A DNA stretch of 26,617 nt from a virus (IMGVR_UViG_3300036791_000681:1-26617); one strand, 5' to 3'. Counted from the first letter of the stretch, positions 1-7,913 are shown. Notes: generated from the sequence alone by a model not told the origin. Numbers and translations are program-made.

Positions 1-62
1 ATGATTTGCGCGGCAACGTCGTTCTGAAGTTCTTCAAAAAAATTATCAGGGTTTTGGATCAT
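1..62 (-). CDS. N-terminal fragment of a head-tail connector or tail gene (runs off left edge)
   Basis: The ATG at 62-60 overlaps the stop of the upstream gene as ATGA, and the frame stays open to the window edge. It gives 20 residues beginning MIQNPDNFFEELQNDV. In Mu-like phages the gene after the gpG-type protein is often a small connector or tail-terminator, and this acidic helical start would suit one, but 20 residues cannot identify it. The frame is also in phase with the fragment at the right edge if the two ends were joined (see findings). Confidence 0.6.
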   Translation of the reverse strand, partial: MIQNPDNFFEELQNDVAAQI

Positions 63-556
63 GCTTTTAACGTGGTCACAAGTTCCTTTTCAATCTCGCC
101 GGAAATGTAATCCAAGTTTTCAGTAATCCCGGTTTGGAATGGCGCGCGCGCTCGAATGTTCATTCGACGTTGATGCGCTTTTACGGATCGCCCTTTTCGA
201 ATAAACGTTTTGACTTCAACAACTCCTTGAAATCCGAACTCGTGAACCGCCGCATAAATAACCGAAGCACCGATCTTGCCAGTCACTACGGTTTGAACGC
301 CGGCGCTTTCGACAATTGAAGGCGTAGCGCGCGTGCTGCGCCAAAGCTGTTGCGTCACTTGCCCGAGCCGATGTTCCTCGACCGGGAACGGACCGACACC
401 GCTTAACCGTTTCTCTTGAATGCGTCCGGTTACGATCTCAAGGGCGCGATCCATACCGCGCTTGATCGCCTGTGGTATCGCTGCCGGAGCACCTTTAAAC
501 TTCTCGATCAGTTCAAGCGCCCCCGGAGTGAGTTGGACTGTAATTGTGGCGCTCAT
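59..556 (-). CDS. Phage virion morphogenesis / tail completion protein (Mu gpG or HK97 gp10 type)
   Basis: A 165-residue protein if started at MSATITVQL. That start overlaps the stop of the gpF-like gene as ATGA at 553-556, which is why it is preferred over the ATG nine codons upstream. The central segment VIYAAVHEFGFQG followed by RARAPFQTGITEN and a C-terminal amphipathic helix is the layout of the gpG/gp10 family, where a conserved YAxxHEFG motif precedes an R-x-PF segment. These proteins act in joining or completing the tail at the head-tail interface. Its position directly after the gpF-like gene fits. Family assignment is good; the exact role (tail completion or terminator) is inferred. 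Confidence 0.8.
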   Translation of the reverse strand: MSATITVQLTPGALELIEKFKGAPAAIPQAIKRGMDRALEIVTGRIQEKRLSGVGPFPVEEHRLGQVTQQLWRSTRATPSIVESAGVQTVVTGKIGASVIYAAVHEFGFQGVVEVKTFIRKGRSVKAHQRRMNIRARAPFQTGITENLDYISGEIEKELVTTLKA

Positions 557-1455
557 TCGACTGGAATAGATATGCAATGGCAATTGATCACGTCGCCCGG
601 CGCGCCGTTCGGATCGTGCGGATACATAAGCGGCGGATCGCCGGTCGGAAACGGTTCATCAAACGGCACAATCTTACCGCTCATTGCGATATGTTCGGGA
701 CGCGGCTCTTTGGCAAGCGGACTGTGCAACCATTTTTTGCGCTGTATTCCGGCACTTCGCATTGCCTGATTGCGCGAGTAACTGTATGCCGCAGCAGTCT
801 CGGTGTCCGCCACCACTTTACCGCGCCCCTTGTAAATCTCTGCGAACTTGTCCTTGATCCGTTTGGTCAAATCTTTGAGCGGCTCGCGTTTGTCGATTCC
901 TTCGGCTAACTCATTCTCGATGGTTTTGTGAATCTCATCCGGTACTCCGCTCAAAAGATTTTGACGATGCCGCAGGAAATCAACAGTCTTTTTAGCTGGC
1001 ATCTTGAACGGCTCCTCGCGTCCAATCTCGTCATTGAGTTCTTGGCCAGCGGTTTCAAGCGCGCCGACCTGATCAGCTTCAATCGCGGCGAGCAAATCCT
1101 TACCAAACTCATGTTTATTGAAAACAACTCGCGCGGCGGGCGTATCGCCCTCGGTTGTATGTTCATCGCCTGCCGGTGGCGCATCTGCCGCTTGAATGCT
1201 CGCGCGAGAATGCCGTTCAATATTCCTCAATGTTTCGTGCTTGGCATAATCGAGAACGCGCCCTATTGAGCCGTGAAGCGTTTCGGCGGTCTTGGCACGT
1301 TTTCGGTGGATAGACTCGGCACGGGTCATTCTCCCGCGAGGGATCACGTCGCTAGAGGCTTTGCAGACTATTTCCAATAGCCGCTTCTTCTGTGGAATAG
1401 AGATTTGCGCTCCGTTGATCCGGGAGATAGCGATTGCGGTTTCGATGTTCGTCAC
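553..1455 (-). CDS. Phage minor head protein, Mu gpF-like
   Basis: A 300-residue protein. The first 200 residues are largely helical and charged. The last 90 carry the Mu F / SPP1 gp7-type signature: a segment with RPEHIAMSGKIVPFDEPF, then PLMYPHDPNGAPG and the closing VINCHC. Members are minor head proteins present in few copies near the portal and help capsid assembly or DNA ejection. The gene is coupled by ATGA overlaps to the DUF1320-like gene upstream (1452-1455) and the gpG-like gene downstream (553-556). Unlike Mu, where F follows the portal gene directly, here it lies about 9 kb downstream of the portal, after the capsid and decoration genes. Confidence 0.88.
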   Translation of the reverse strand: MTNIETAIAISRINGAQISIPQKKRLLEIVCKASSDVIPRGRMTRAESIHRKRAKTAETLHGSIGRVLDYAKHETLRNIERHSRASIQAADAPPAGDEHTTEGDTPAARVVFNKHEFGKDLLAAIEADQVGALETAGQELNDEIGREEPFKMPAKKTVDFLRHRQNLLSGVPDEIHKTIENELAEGIDKREPLKDLTKRIKDKFAEIYKGRGKVVADTETAAAYSYSRNQAMRSAGIQRKKWLHSPLAKEPRPEHIAMSGKIVPFDEPFPTGDPPLMYPHDPNGAPGDVINCHCISIPVE

Positions 1456-1973
1456 GGCACTGATCCTATATCCGGCGGCGCGTCAGGGTTGGCATACGTT
1501 CCGGTTTGTGGCGTGAACTGTGTTCCGGGATATGGCACCGGATGCGTGCGCATGATAAGCTTATTTTCACTGTTCCATGTGGAACTGGTTACGTCCGCAA
1601 TCGGCAGCGGGTCTTCAACCGCGAATTTCTGTTCGCTCACCAGCGTTAATTTCGACATTGCCGCAGTGTAAAGTTCCTTGCGTTCGTCGGTCTGCAATTG
1701 TTTGAATTGCGGCGCACTAATCAAAAACCGCCAACGCGATATAGCTATTGCATCATTGAACAGGCCTTTTGGGATCGTGGTGCTGTCCGCGTCCAAGGCG
1801 TAGTTGCCGGCGTTAATGTAACCGCGCATTTCGTCAACAACCCTGGACAGGACAGCAGACATCGGCGCGGTATTGTCAAGAGGCGATTTGCCGAGAATCG
1901 TTGAAATCGTGGCGAGCTCGCTAGGCGTAAATTCGCTCAAAACATCGTCAGCGGTTGGAGTGGACCACGCCAT
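1452..1973 (-). CDS. Head-tail connector, DUF1320 / Mu gp36-like
   Basis: A 173-residue protein. It begins MAWSTPTADDVLSEFTPSEL, followed by a helix with VVDEMRGYINAG, a central IPKGLFNDAIAISRWRFL and the charged stretch TDERKELYTAAMSKL. This is the mostly helical arrangement of DUF1320/gp36 proteins: N-terminal helix, DxMxxYI helix, RYR-like helix, then a final helix. They form a ring or adaptor beneath the portal. It ends in ATGA overlap with the gpF-like gene. Identity over the DUF is judged by eye and distant; the C-terminal 40 residues (rich in T, P and N) look disordered. Confidence 0.65.
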   Translation of the reverse strand: MAWSTPTADDVLSEFTPSELATISTILGKSPLDNTAPMSAVLSRVVDEMRGYINAGNYALDADSTTIPKGLFNDAIAISRWRFLISAPQFKQLQTDERKELYTAAMSKLTLVSEQKFAVEDPLPIADVTSSTWNSENKLIMRTHPVPYPGTQFTPQTGTYANPDAPPDIGSVP

Positions 1974-1979
1974 AAGTTT

Positions 1980-2285
1980 TTAGTCAGTTGGGTTTTGTTC
2001 TACCTGAAAACTTCCGCGCACCGCCAAGATGCGACCACCGCCCGAAGTTATGATCAGCTCCCACAGATAAGTTTTGGGAAGGGTCAAATCGCCGACGGCA
2101 ACAATGTATTGCGCCGCGCCATTAAAAATGACAGGAGTCCCGGTAAATGTGGTTTCATCGGGCCGGGTAACAGTCAGCGCCATCGTCTGAATCGCACTCA
2201 AATCGGAGTTGGTTAGCCCGGTAAGCAAAAAGTCGATTGGATACCCTGAAGTTCCGGTAAAGAATTTGCCAATTTGCGCGGACAT
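1980..2285 (-). CDS. Small beta-rich virion protein of unknown function
   Basis: A 101-residue protein with alternating hydrophobic strands (PIDFLLTGL, TMALTVTRPDETTF, YIVAVGDL, YLWELIITSGGGRILAVRGSFQVEQ). The pattern suggests an immunoglobulin-like or BppU-N-like beta sandwich, such as occurs in small phage accessory virion proteins. It lies two bases after the repeat-containing LamG protein and six before the DUF1320-like gene, so it is in the same transcript. No catalytic motif is seen. The fold is inferred from strand pattern only. Confidence 0.7.
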   Translation of the reverse strand: MSAQIGKFFTGTSGYPIDFLLTGLTNSDLSAIQTMALTVTRPDETTFTGTPVIFNGAAQYIVAVGDLTLPKTYLWELIITSGGGRILAVRGSFQVEQNPTD

Positions 2286-2287
2286 TT

Positions 2288-4438
2288 TTAGTACGTGTTC
2301 ACTTCGACTTGTAATTGTTTTGATGGGGTTTCGAAAGCAGAAAATTCGGTGTCGATCTCGTCGGGGATAACCTTAATCGCTTTGTATGCTCGGCTTGATA
2401 CAAGTAGCGAACTGTCGATGCGTTGCGATATTTCGACCCGCGTGCTTGCCGGGGCGTAAACGTATCGAACATCTGAAAGAGAAGTGTACGCAAGATTAAC
2501 CGATTGCCCGGTAAACGCAAAATATCCCGTTTGAAGCGGAGTCCGATAGACAAAGCTCACCGATTGACCGCTTAAAACGAAAATGCCGCTGTTTACTGAA
2601 AGTGTGACAGCGCCGAGAACGGCAGATTGACCGCTCAGAACGAAAGTACCCGTGCCAACTGGCGAGCTGCGCGGAAATAGAACTGCTTGGCCCGTGAGCG
2701 CGAATGATCCGCTGGCCGCGGCGATCGTTCGTCCAACATTGAAGAGAGCGGCTTGACCGCTCAGAGCAAAACTTCCAAAGGTTGCGGGAGTGGATATGTT
2801 GAGGTTGGCTGATTGTCCGTTCAGCGCGAATACGCCGGTTGAAGCCGGCATCGCTCCGGGAATGATTAAAGTCGCAGCCTGCCCGCTAAGAACGAACGAA
2901 CCCTGCGCGAGTGGTGTTGATATGTTGAGATTGGCGCTCTGTCCGCTGAGAACGAAGGATCCATTGGCAGCCGCGATTGTCCGTCCGAGATTCAGACCAG
3001 CGGCCTGACCGCTCAAGACAAATGAACCATTCGCCGCCGTTAGCGTGTAGCCGATTGAAAGATTAACTGCTTGCCCAGCGAGCGTGAAACTTCCCTGCGC
3101 CACAGGAGTGCTGAGGTTCAGGTTTACCGATTGACCAGTTAAGGTGAAACTCCCGGACGCTGCTGGCAGGGATTCGAGGAAATTAACGCTTTGACCGGTG
3201 AGCGTGAAACTGCCAAAAGCCGCAGTAAGGGTTATGCCGCCGGCGGGCGGTATGAGATTGGCTGCTTCTCCGGTCAGAACAAAGCTCCCTTGCGCCGCGG
3301 CAATCGAGATCGGAAAATTAACCGCTTGTCCTGTTAGCGCGTAAGAACCTAAAGCAACTTGGTTTCCTTTACCGAGAGTAGCCACCTGCCCGGTGAGCGC
3401 GAAGCTGCCGACGGCTACTTGATTGCCTGTGCCTAATGTTGCGGCCTCGCCGGTTAAGACAAAGCTACCCTGCGCGCATGCAAGCGAATAACCAACGTTA
3501 AAGAACACGGCTTGACCGCTGAGAACATAAGAGCCTTGCCCCACTTGATTGCCTTGCCCAAGCGTTGCTGTCTGGCCGGTAAGCGCGTAAATTCCGGTTG
3601 CGACCTGATTACCCGTTCCGAGAGAAACGCTCTGGCCTGTTAGCGCGAAACTGCCAGTTCCGGCAGCCATGGATATTGCGCCACCAAAAGAGCTAAATGG
3701 CGGTGGTGTCCCTCCGCCATAAAGCAAGGTAATCTCTGCTGCGGTAAGTTTCCGTTTCCAGAAACCAACTTCATCAATTAATCCGTACCAGTTGGCAGTA
3801 TTTGATGATAAAAGAACCGCTCCCAAAGAGAACGCGGCAGCGTTGGCGCTGGCTAACGATCCCGTGCTGGGACTGACGTAGGTGGCGGCATCATTGATTC
3901 GGAGGCGCGTCTTGCTATCGCTGGAATCATACCACGCTACAACGTGATACCACGCAAACGAGGTAGCTGGCGAACCAACCGACGCAGTAGCCCCGGCAGC
4001 AAAGAGAAATCCGCTAGTGGGATTGTGAACTAAGTTATACTGCGTGGTGCTCCCGTCGTATTTGGCAAGTATTGTGTGCTGTCCGGTCACATCATCGACT
4101 CGCACCCATGCCGAGAACGTGAAATCGCCCGCGACACGCAAGGAAGCGTTGTCAGCGGCCGTAAGCCAGTTGTTGCCTGAGCTGAAATACGCGGCGTTGT
4201 TAAGTTTCCCGGCCAGCCCCTGTGCATCGGTTGGATCGCTCAGGTCATTGGTGCCAAAGCTATCGACCCTCGTAACAGACCCAGAGGAGACACCAGCAGA
4301 CGCTTCATCCAATTTCCAGTAGGAAATGAGCATGTTGAGCAGGTCGGGGGGCGGAGGCGGTACGGGCAGAAAAACAAAACTCTGCGGCGGCGGCACTGAC
4401 CGCGAGTAATTGTCCCGCGTTGGATAAGTTGGTGTCAT
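2288..4438 (-). CDS. LamG-domain virion protein with 19 tandem GSFxLTGQ repeats
   Basis: A 716-residue protein in three parts. Residues 1-35 are proline-rich. Residues 36-240 look like a LamG/concanavalin-A-like jelly roll (SYWKLDE, AAYFSSGNNWLTAADN, FTFSAWVRVDD, WYGLIDEVGFWKRKLTAAEI), a carbohydrate-binding fold frequent in phage adhesins. Residues 261-650 hold 19 imperfect repeats of 19-26 residues with core GSF-V/A/T-L-T/S-GQ-A/S-V/A-x-L/F. The last 65 residues form a separate C-terminal domain. The start overlaps the upstream stop as ATGA (4435-4438). It is probably a capsid-surface or fibre-like protein that contacts glycans. The repeats have no recognised enzymatic role. Confidence 0.85.
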   Translation of the reverse strand: MTPTYPTRDNYSRSVPPPQSFVFLPVPPPPPDLLNMLISYWKLDEASAGVSSGSVTRVDSFGTNDLSDPTDAQGLAGKLNNAAYFSSGNNWLTAADNASLRVAGDFTFSAWVRVDDVTGQHTILAKYDGSTTQYNLVHNPTSGFLFAAGATASVGSPATSFAWYHVVAWYDSSDSKTRLRINDAATYVSPSTGSLASANAAAFSLGAVLLSSNTANWYGLIDEVGFWKRKLTAAEITLLYGGGTPPPFSSFGGAISMAAGTGSFALTGQSVSLGTGNQVATGIYALTGQTATLGQGNQVGQGSYVLSGQAVFFNVGYSLACAQGSFVLTGEAATLGTGNQVAVGSFALTGQVATLGKGNQVALGSYALTGQAVNFPISIAAAQGSFVLTGEAANLIPPAGGITLTAAFGSFTLTGQSVNFLESLPAASGSFTLTGQSVNLNLSTPVAQGSFTLAGQAVNLSIGYTLTAANGSFVLSGQAAGLNLGRTIAAANGSFVLSGQSANLNISTPLAQGSFVLSGQAATLIIPGAMPASTGVFALNGQSANLNISTPATFGSFALSGQAALFNVGRTIAAASGSFALTGQAVLFPRSSPVGTGTFVLSGQSAVLGAVTLSVNSGIFVLSGQSVSFVYRTPLQTGYFAFTGQSVNLAYTSLSDVRYVYAPASTRVEISQRIDSSLLVSSRAYKAIKVIPDEIDTEFSAFETPSKQLQVEVNTY
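2489..3658 (-). repeat. Tandem protein-level repeats (19 copies of about 20 codons)
   Basis: The stretch encodes residues 261-650 of the LamG protein. Each unit carries a short conserved block (for example GSFVLSGQAA or GSFALTGQSV) and a variable spacer of about 8-14 residues such as NLNISTPLAQ or LNLGRTIAAAN. Some spacers recur (NISTP three times including NLSTP-like variants, GTGNQVA twice, GRTIAAA twice), pointing to past duplications. At DNA level the copies have diverged, so this is not a perfect satellite. Confidence 0.9.
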
Positions 4439-5151
4439 ATGCCTAAGCGAGCCGGTTGCAGCGGTTGCTGGATTATGTCAGGAATTACAGGTGGCGGAGG
4501 CAACTTGAAGCTTGCCCCGACAACTGCGACGCCCGTTATACTGGTTGTGACCGATAATGTAACGGTAACAGTGTCCGCACCAGCGTTAGAGGTTGTCGCA
4601 AGAATATAACCAAAGGAATAATGATCGGCGACGCTTACGCCATTGTTACTGCCTGCCTGAGTGACTATACCATGATTGCTTGTCCAAGTATCGTTGGGCG
4701 CTCTGGCTGCACTGCGCCTGTCTGCACAGCACATTAAAAGCAGCTCACCAGAAGTAGCGTCTGGTGCGCCTAGTGTTGACGTAACAGGTGATGATGTCCC
4801 AAAGTTTCCATTAGCAATGTCAAAAGGTACATTAGAGTTTCCGGAAAATTCTGCCAGTTGCGCGGCAATCAATCCGCTCGTTACGGCAGCGATTGTAGGC
4901 TCGGCATCAGCGCCAGCCGCCACTTTATAGAAAATGTTTGCGGTACAGCTTGTGCCAGCAACTTGAGTGCCGGAATCAGAAATCCAACCGCTTGGAGCCG
5001 AAAGGAAGGTACTTGACCCGGTGACCCCTACGAAAAGTATTAAAAGATTGCCAGCTGTGCGGTTCTCGCTCGTTCCCCACGCAGGAGTAACGGCAGTAGT
5101 AACAGCGCCCTGACTTGCAACTCCAATAGTTCCGACAAGTGCGTAAGCCAC
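4435..5151 (-). CDS. Beta-rich virion protein, unknown function
   Basis: A 238-residue protein rich in G, A, S, T and V. It has alternating strands (NLLILFVGVTG, CTANIFYKVAAGAD, LIAAQLAEFSGN, ELLLMCCADRR, TVTVTLSVTTSITGVAVVGASFKL) and a proline-rich tail (PPPPVIPDIIQQPLQP). The AEFSG followed by FD after a loop resembles uncharacterised jelly-roll-like proteins common in environmental phage genomes. It lies between two other structural genes, coupled by ATGA to the LamG gene. It is probably a virion surface component; no family name can be given. Confidence 0.75.
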   Translation of the reverse strand: MAYALVGTIGVASQGAVTTAVTPAWGTSENRTAGNLLILFVGVTGSSTFLSAPSGWISDSGTQVAGTSCTANIFYKVAAGADAEPTIAAVTSGLIAAQLAEFSGNSNVPFDIANGNFGTSSPVTSTLGAPDATSGELLLMCCADRRSAARAPNDTWTSNHGIVTQAGSNNGVSVADHYSFGYILATTSNAGADTVTVTLSVTTSITGVAVVGASFKLPPPPVIPDIIQQPLQPARLGI

Positions 5152-5154
5152 ATT

Positions 5155-5592
5155 TTATTCACGCCAATCGTAATAGAAGTCCAAGATTTGCCCCGTGCCT
5201 GTGGGACAAATAATGCCTATGCCGTTAGCTGTGCCTTTTGGAACGACTAGTCCGTAATCGCCGAATGTCCAGATCACGCCGCTTCCGATTGCTGCGCCGA
5301 GTGATGCCTGCCGGTATGCCGCACTGACCGTGCCGTCAGCCGTGTGTCCTGCGAACGGGGTCATTGTCGGTGCGGGGTCTATTCCCTGATCCCATGAGCG
5401 CGCCGTCAGGCCCGCGCCGACGCCGGTCGCGACGGTGAAGTAAACGAGCGAAACCGCTACACCAGTAGCCGTGGTGTTCCAAACGCCAACTTCCGTGAGT
5501 CTGAATCCTTCAGTCGCAGTAGAAAAGACCGACGCTACAGCGCGCAGCGTTGTGCCTACTACTGTCGAGCGTCCAGCTACTGATGCTCTCAT
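5155..5592 (-). CDS. Beta-rich virion protein, unknown function
   Basis: A 145-residue protein starting MRASVAGRSTVVGTT. Regular strands (FRLTEVGVWNTT, AVSLVYFTVAT, GVIWTFGDYGLVVPKGTANGIGIICPTG, ILDFYYDWRE) suggest a compact beta barrel or jelly roll. The C-terminal pattern of a hydrophobic strand with an aromatic end (FYYDWRE) recalls small capsid-decoration or head-fibre proteins. It is separated by one to three bases from its neighbours on both sides, so it is co-transcribed with the head genes. Function is inferred from context only. Confidence 0.75.
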   Translation of the reverse strand: MRASVAGRSTVVGTTLRAVASVFSTATEGFRLTEVGVWNTTATGVAVSLVYFTVATGVGAGLTARSWDQGIDPAPTMTPFAGHTADGTVSAAYRQASLGAAIGSGVIWTFGDYGLVVPKGTANGIGIICPTGTGQILDFYYDWRE

Positions 5593-5593
5593 C

Positions 5594-6007
5594 TTATGCT
5601 ATTTGTAACACCCCGTTGGTTAAGTCAAAAGCGATCGTGAACGTCTGACCGCTTGACAACGTGACAGCGCTCCCGTTATCCCACCAACCTATAAGCGGAC
5701 CTCCGACAGCAGTCCCGTTATACAACACCACATATTGAAACGAGGCTACAGCGCCCGAAGCTGTAAGAACAAGCTGCGCGCATATCAATTTGTATGTGCC
5801 ACTCGTCTGCGTTGATGATGTGGTCGTGACAGTTCTAGCCGAAAGATTAGTATATGCGATCTGCGTTAGATTCGCTAGAACGGTGTTAGTCGCAACGGGC
5901 GCGTTTGCGGTCGCTGTCAGAGCTATTGTTAATGTGTCCGCGCCGAGGTTGTGGACTTTATTAGAAATGTCCGCGACGAATGTGTTGAACTTGTTATATG
6001 CTGCCAT
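5594..6007 (-). CDS. Conserved phage structural protein of unknown function
   Basis: A 137-residue protein. Its opening, MAAYNKFNTFVADISNKVHN followed by LGADTLTIALT, is a pattern I recognise from many uncharacterised structural proteins of environmental phages (K-x-N-x-F with KVHNLGADTL). The remainder is beta-rich with ASFQYVVLYNGTAVGGPLIGWWDNGSA-type strands split over residues 88-115. It lacks a classical Shine-Dalgarno sequence. Its start follows a CAA-rich leader (6008-6030) similar to the one before the internal start in the capsid gene. It is probably a decoration or head-surface protein. Confidence 0.82.
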   Translation of the reverse strand: MAAYNKFNTFVADISNKVHNLGADTLTIALTATANAPVATNTVLANLTQIAYTNLSARTVTTTSSTQTSGTYKLICAQLVLTASGAVASFQYVVLYNGTAVGGPLIGWWDNGSAVTLSSGQTFTIAFDLTNGVLQIA

Positions 6008-6030
6008 ATTGTTGTTTTCTGTTTGTTGTT
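6008..6030 (-). promoter_or_regulatory. CAA-rich unstructured translation leader
   Basis: Read leftward, the bases before the ATG at 6007 run AAACAACAAACAGAAAACAA and end CAAT. This resembles the sequence before the internal ATG at 9504 (AAACAACAAACAAAGGAACA then ACAACAA). A-rich, C-interrupted leaders of this type stay single-stranded and can help ribosome binding when the Shine-Dalgarno sequence is weak. The similarity is seen in the sequence; the role is inferred. Confidence 0.4.
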
Positions 6031-6413
6031 TAACTGAATGCTACTGTCATATCCGCTGAGGTTCCTGTTGCTGTTACAATAGTTAAACCGTTCGCAAACG
6101 CTATTCCATATTGTATCGACATGGCATCTGCTACGGTAGTGTCGAGGACTCCAATAACAGTCCCGCTTCCGGTCAAACTATCGTAAATTGTCGCGGTGTT
6201 ACTGCCTGACCCTTTATTATTGATGATGATCCGATTCAGGAAACCAGTGCCGGATTTAACCAATGTAGTAGCGTTACTGTTAATGTGGACGTAACCTTTG
6301 CTTATGCCCATTGCATTAGCGAGCCGCCCAATGTTGACCGCGGTCTTGTGATCAATCACAAGCTCGCTGTCGCCTTCCTGCGGCGCTGCGGGATCGTACG
6401 TTAAGTCAGCCAT
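6030..6413 (-). CDS. Small virion protein, unknown function
   Basis: A 127-residue protein. It has a polar N-terminus (MADLTYDPAAPQEGDSELVI) followed by beta strands (FLNRIIINNKGSGSNTATIYD, TVIGVLDTTVADAMSIQYGI, GLTIVTATGTSADMTVAFS). The form, a strand, the phrase INNKGSGS-NTATIYDS, then a GL-IVTATGTSADMTV ending, is common in small uncharacterised phage structural proteins that bind virion surfaces. It overlaps the methyltransferase gene by 8 bases upstream. Structural role is inferred from neighbours. Confidence 0.78.
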   Translation of the reverse strand: MADLTYDPAAPQEGDSELVIDHKTAVNIGRLANAMGISKGYVHINSNATTLVKSGTGFLNRIIINNKGSGSNTATIYDSLTGSGTVIGVLDTTVADAMSIQYGIAFANGLTIVTATGTSADMTVAFS

Positions 6414-7053
6414 GTTTTTTGAACACTCCCATATTAGCCCCGGCTAAAGTTTTGTCGCCTACAAATTCTCCGACAAATTCCCAACCAATGCGTTTGCCGT
6501 CGAGCAAACCCAATTCAGCGCACGCGCCGCGGACATCCAAGGTTTTGCAATGTGTCTGCGATTGTCCGATCTGATCTTCTCCGAAATCGTGAAGCATCAC
6601 ATAGCCGCCGGGCTCTACGTACTCTTCGACGTTGGAAAAGTCCTTGATCACGCACGATTTTCCGTGGCACCCGTCGATCAGCGCGAGATGAATCGGCAGT
6701 CGCCAAAAGCAGGCCATGAATATATGCGAGTCCATGAGGTACATGCTCACGGTTTGCCATCGCGGATTGACCGGAGTTTTAATATCATAAAAGAAATCCG
6801 CGTCTAGGTGTTTGGCGAGAATCTTTCGGCGCGTCTCCTCCTCGCTGTACGAATAGCCGTGAGGCAACTCAACGCCTATCGCGCGCCACTTCGGACACAC
6901 GCCTTTCATTACTTCTGCTAGTCCCGCCAGCGTGCCACCATGCGCCACGCCAATCTCAACATACGTGATCTCAGGAAAATTCGGGCGCAATTTGGTAACG
7001 ATTATATCTTCAATCGCTTGCTCGTAACCGTTCATTGCAAGGCCTAGCATCAT
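6406..7053 (-). CDS. Class I SAM-dependent methyltransferase-like protein
   Basis: A 215-residue protein. A glycine-rich motif I lies after a beta strand (ITYVEIGVAHGGTLAGLAEV). An acidic end-of-strand residue is present (AIGVEL), and a motif IV-like DG is followed by a helix (LALIDGCHGKSCVIKDFSNV). The segment VEPGGYVMLHDFG is typical of Methyltransf_24-type enzymes that modify sugars or small molecules. The start overlaps the stop of the glycosyltransferase gene as ATGA at 7050-7053; a second ATG follows directly. The pairing suggests both act on one glycan, for instance a host surface or virion sugar. Substrate is unknown; another Rossmann-fold role is possible. Confidence 0.75.
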   Translation of the reverse strand: MMLGLAMNGYEQAIEDIIVTKLRPNFPEITYVEIGVAHGGTLAGLAEVMKGVCPKWRAIGVELPHGYSYSEEETRRKILAKHLDADFFYDIKTPVNPRWQTVSMYLMDSHIFMACFWRLPIHLALIDGCHGKSCVIKDFSNVEEYVEPGGYVMLHDFGEDQIGQSQTHCKTLDVRGACAELGLLDGKRIGWEFVGEFVGDKTLAGANMGVFKKHG

Positions 7054-7913
7054 GCCGCTTTTGCCTCCTCGTTCGCGCCGAGCAATTGCATCGCTTTCTC
7101 AAACACTTCTTCTGGAAACGTGCGGTAAAGTTCGTGGCAGCCACTCTCGCAGCTCGCTCGACATGGCGGCAACGCGTGGCAACCCTGGCAACCCAGGCTT
7201 TTTTTGCAGATAGAAGTGACCGCGCTTTTAGGCAGGTAGCGATAGATGCGGTCGCTCGTCATTCCATGAATAGCAATAACCGGCGTGCCAATCGTGCCGG
7301 CAACGTGCGCCGGGCCGCTGTCGTTACAAATTACGAGCTTGGCCTGTTGGATCGCCGCGGTGACGTAAAGTATGGACTTGTCGTAGATGTCATGAAAAAC
7401 GGTGAACGGAGGCTCGCGTTTTTCGTAAACGACTTTGAGTTTTATGCCCGCACGAGCGAACAAAAGTCCAAGCTCGATAAAGTAATTCTTCGGCCACGTG
7501 CGGGGCGGCGAATGGCAATTTGGGAACATCAGCACAGTCGCCGAATCTCTACGCCCCATTTCGCGCTCCATCGGCGGAAGGTCAAGCCGCGGTTTGGCAG
7601 GCGGCACAAACCAAATACCTCGCTTGTCGTCGTCGTTCTCTCGACCGTACAGTCCAAGCTGCGCCCCTATCCATTCCAAGTAATTGAGCGGCGATTTGAC
7701 GCGAACGCACGTTTCGTAACCGACATTGGCAACAATCGCGTCTGTTGGATCGCCGGTCACTTCGAGCTGAAATGCCCGCAGCATGTCGGCGCGCCAGTCG
7801 GTAGCGTAAAAGGTGGCGGGTCGCCCGGCCTGGTGCAAACCCTCGCCGAGCCATGCGTAACATACGATGTCGCCCAGGCCCCTATACCAACCATTGACCG
7901 TGTTAATCTTCAT
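7050..7913 (-). CDS. Glycosyltransferase family 9 (heptosyltransferase-like)
   Basis: A 287-residue protein. N-terminal segment RGLGDIVCYAWLGEGL matches the GDx-x-A start of GT9 enzymes. The hallmark NDSGPAHVAG followed by TIGTPVIAIHG lies near residues 195-217 and forms the sugar-nucleotide site in heptosyltransferases. A cysteine cluster (CQGCHALPPC, then CESGC) lies near residues 240-262, a metal-site-like feature seen in some GT9 proteins. Length is about 50-60 residues below typical WaaF/WaaC, with a short N-terminal domain. It lies directly after the capsid gene (58-base gap) and is coupled to the methyltransferase. It probably adds sugar to LPS, another glycan or a virion protein; the acceptor is unknown. 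Confidence 0.85.
   Translation of the reverse strand: MKINTVNGWYRGLGDIVCYAWLGEGLHQAGRPATFYATDWRADMLRAFQLEVTGDPTDAIVANVGYETCVRVKSPLNYLEWIGAQLGLYGRENDDDKRGIWFVPPAKPRLDLPPMEREMGRRDSATVLMFPNCHSPPRTWPKNYFIELGLLFARAGIKLKVVYEKREPPFTVFHDIYDKSILYVTAAIQQAKLVICNDSGPAHVAGTIGTPVIAIHGMTSDRIYRYLPKSAVTSICKKSLGCQGCHALPPCRASCESGCHELYRTFPEEVFEKAMQLLGANEEAKAA

Noticed and set aside
951-1220. Leftward 89-codon ORF inside the gpF-like gene
   Set aside because: Arg-rich alternative-frame shadow, no ribosome site, fully inside a confident gene.
2489-3658. Regularly spaced repeats that could suggest a CRISPR array
   Set aside because: Repeats are diverged at DNA level, spaced in multiples of three, and encode a continuous open frame; this is a protein repeat.
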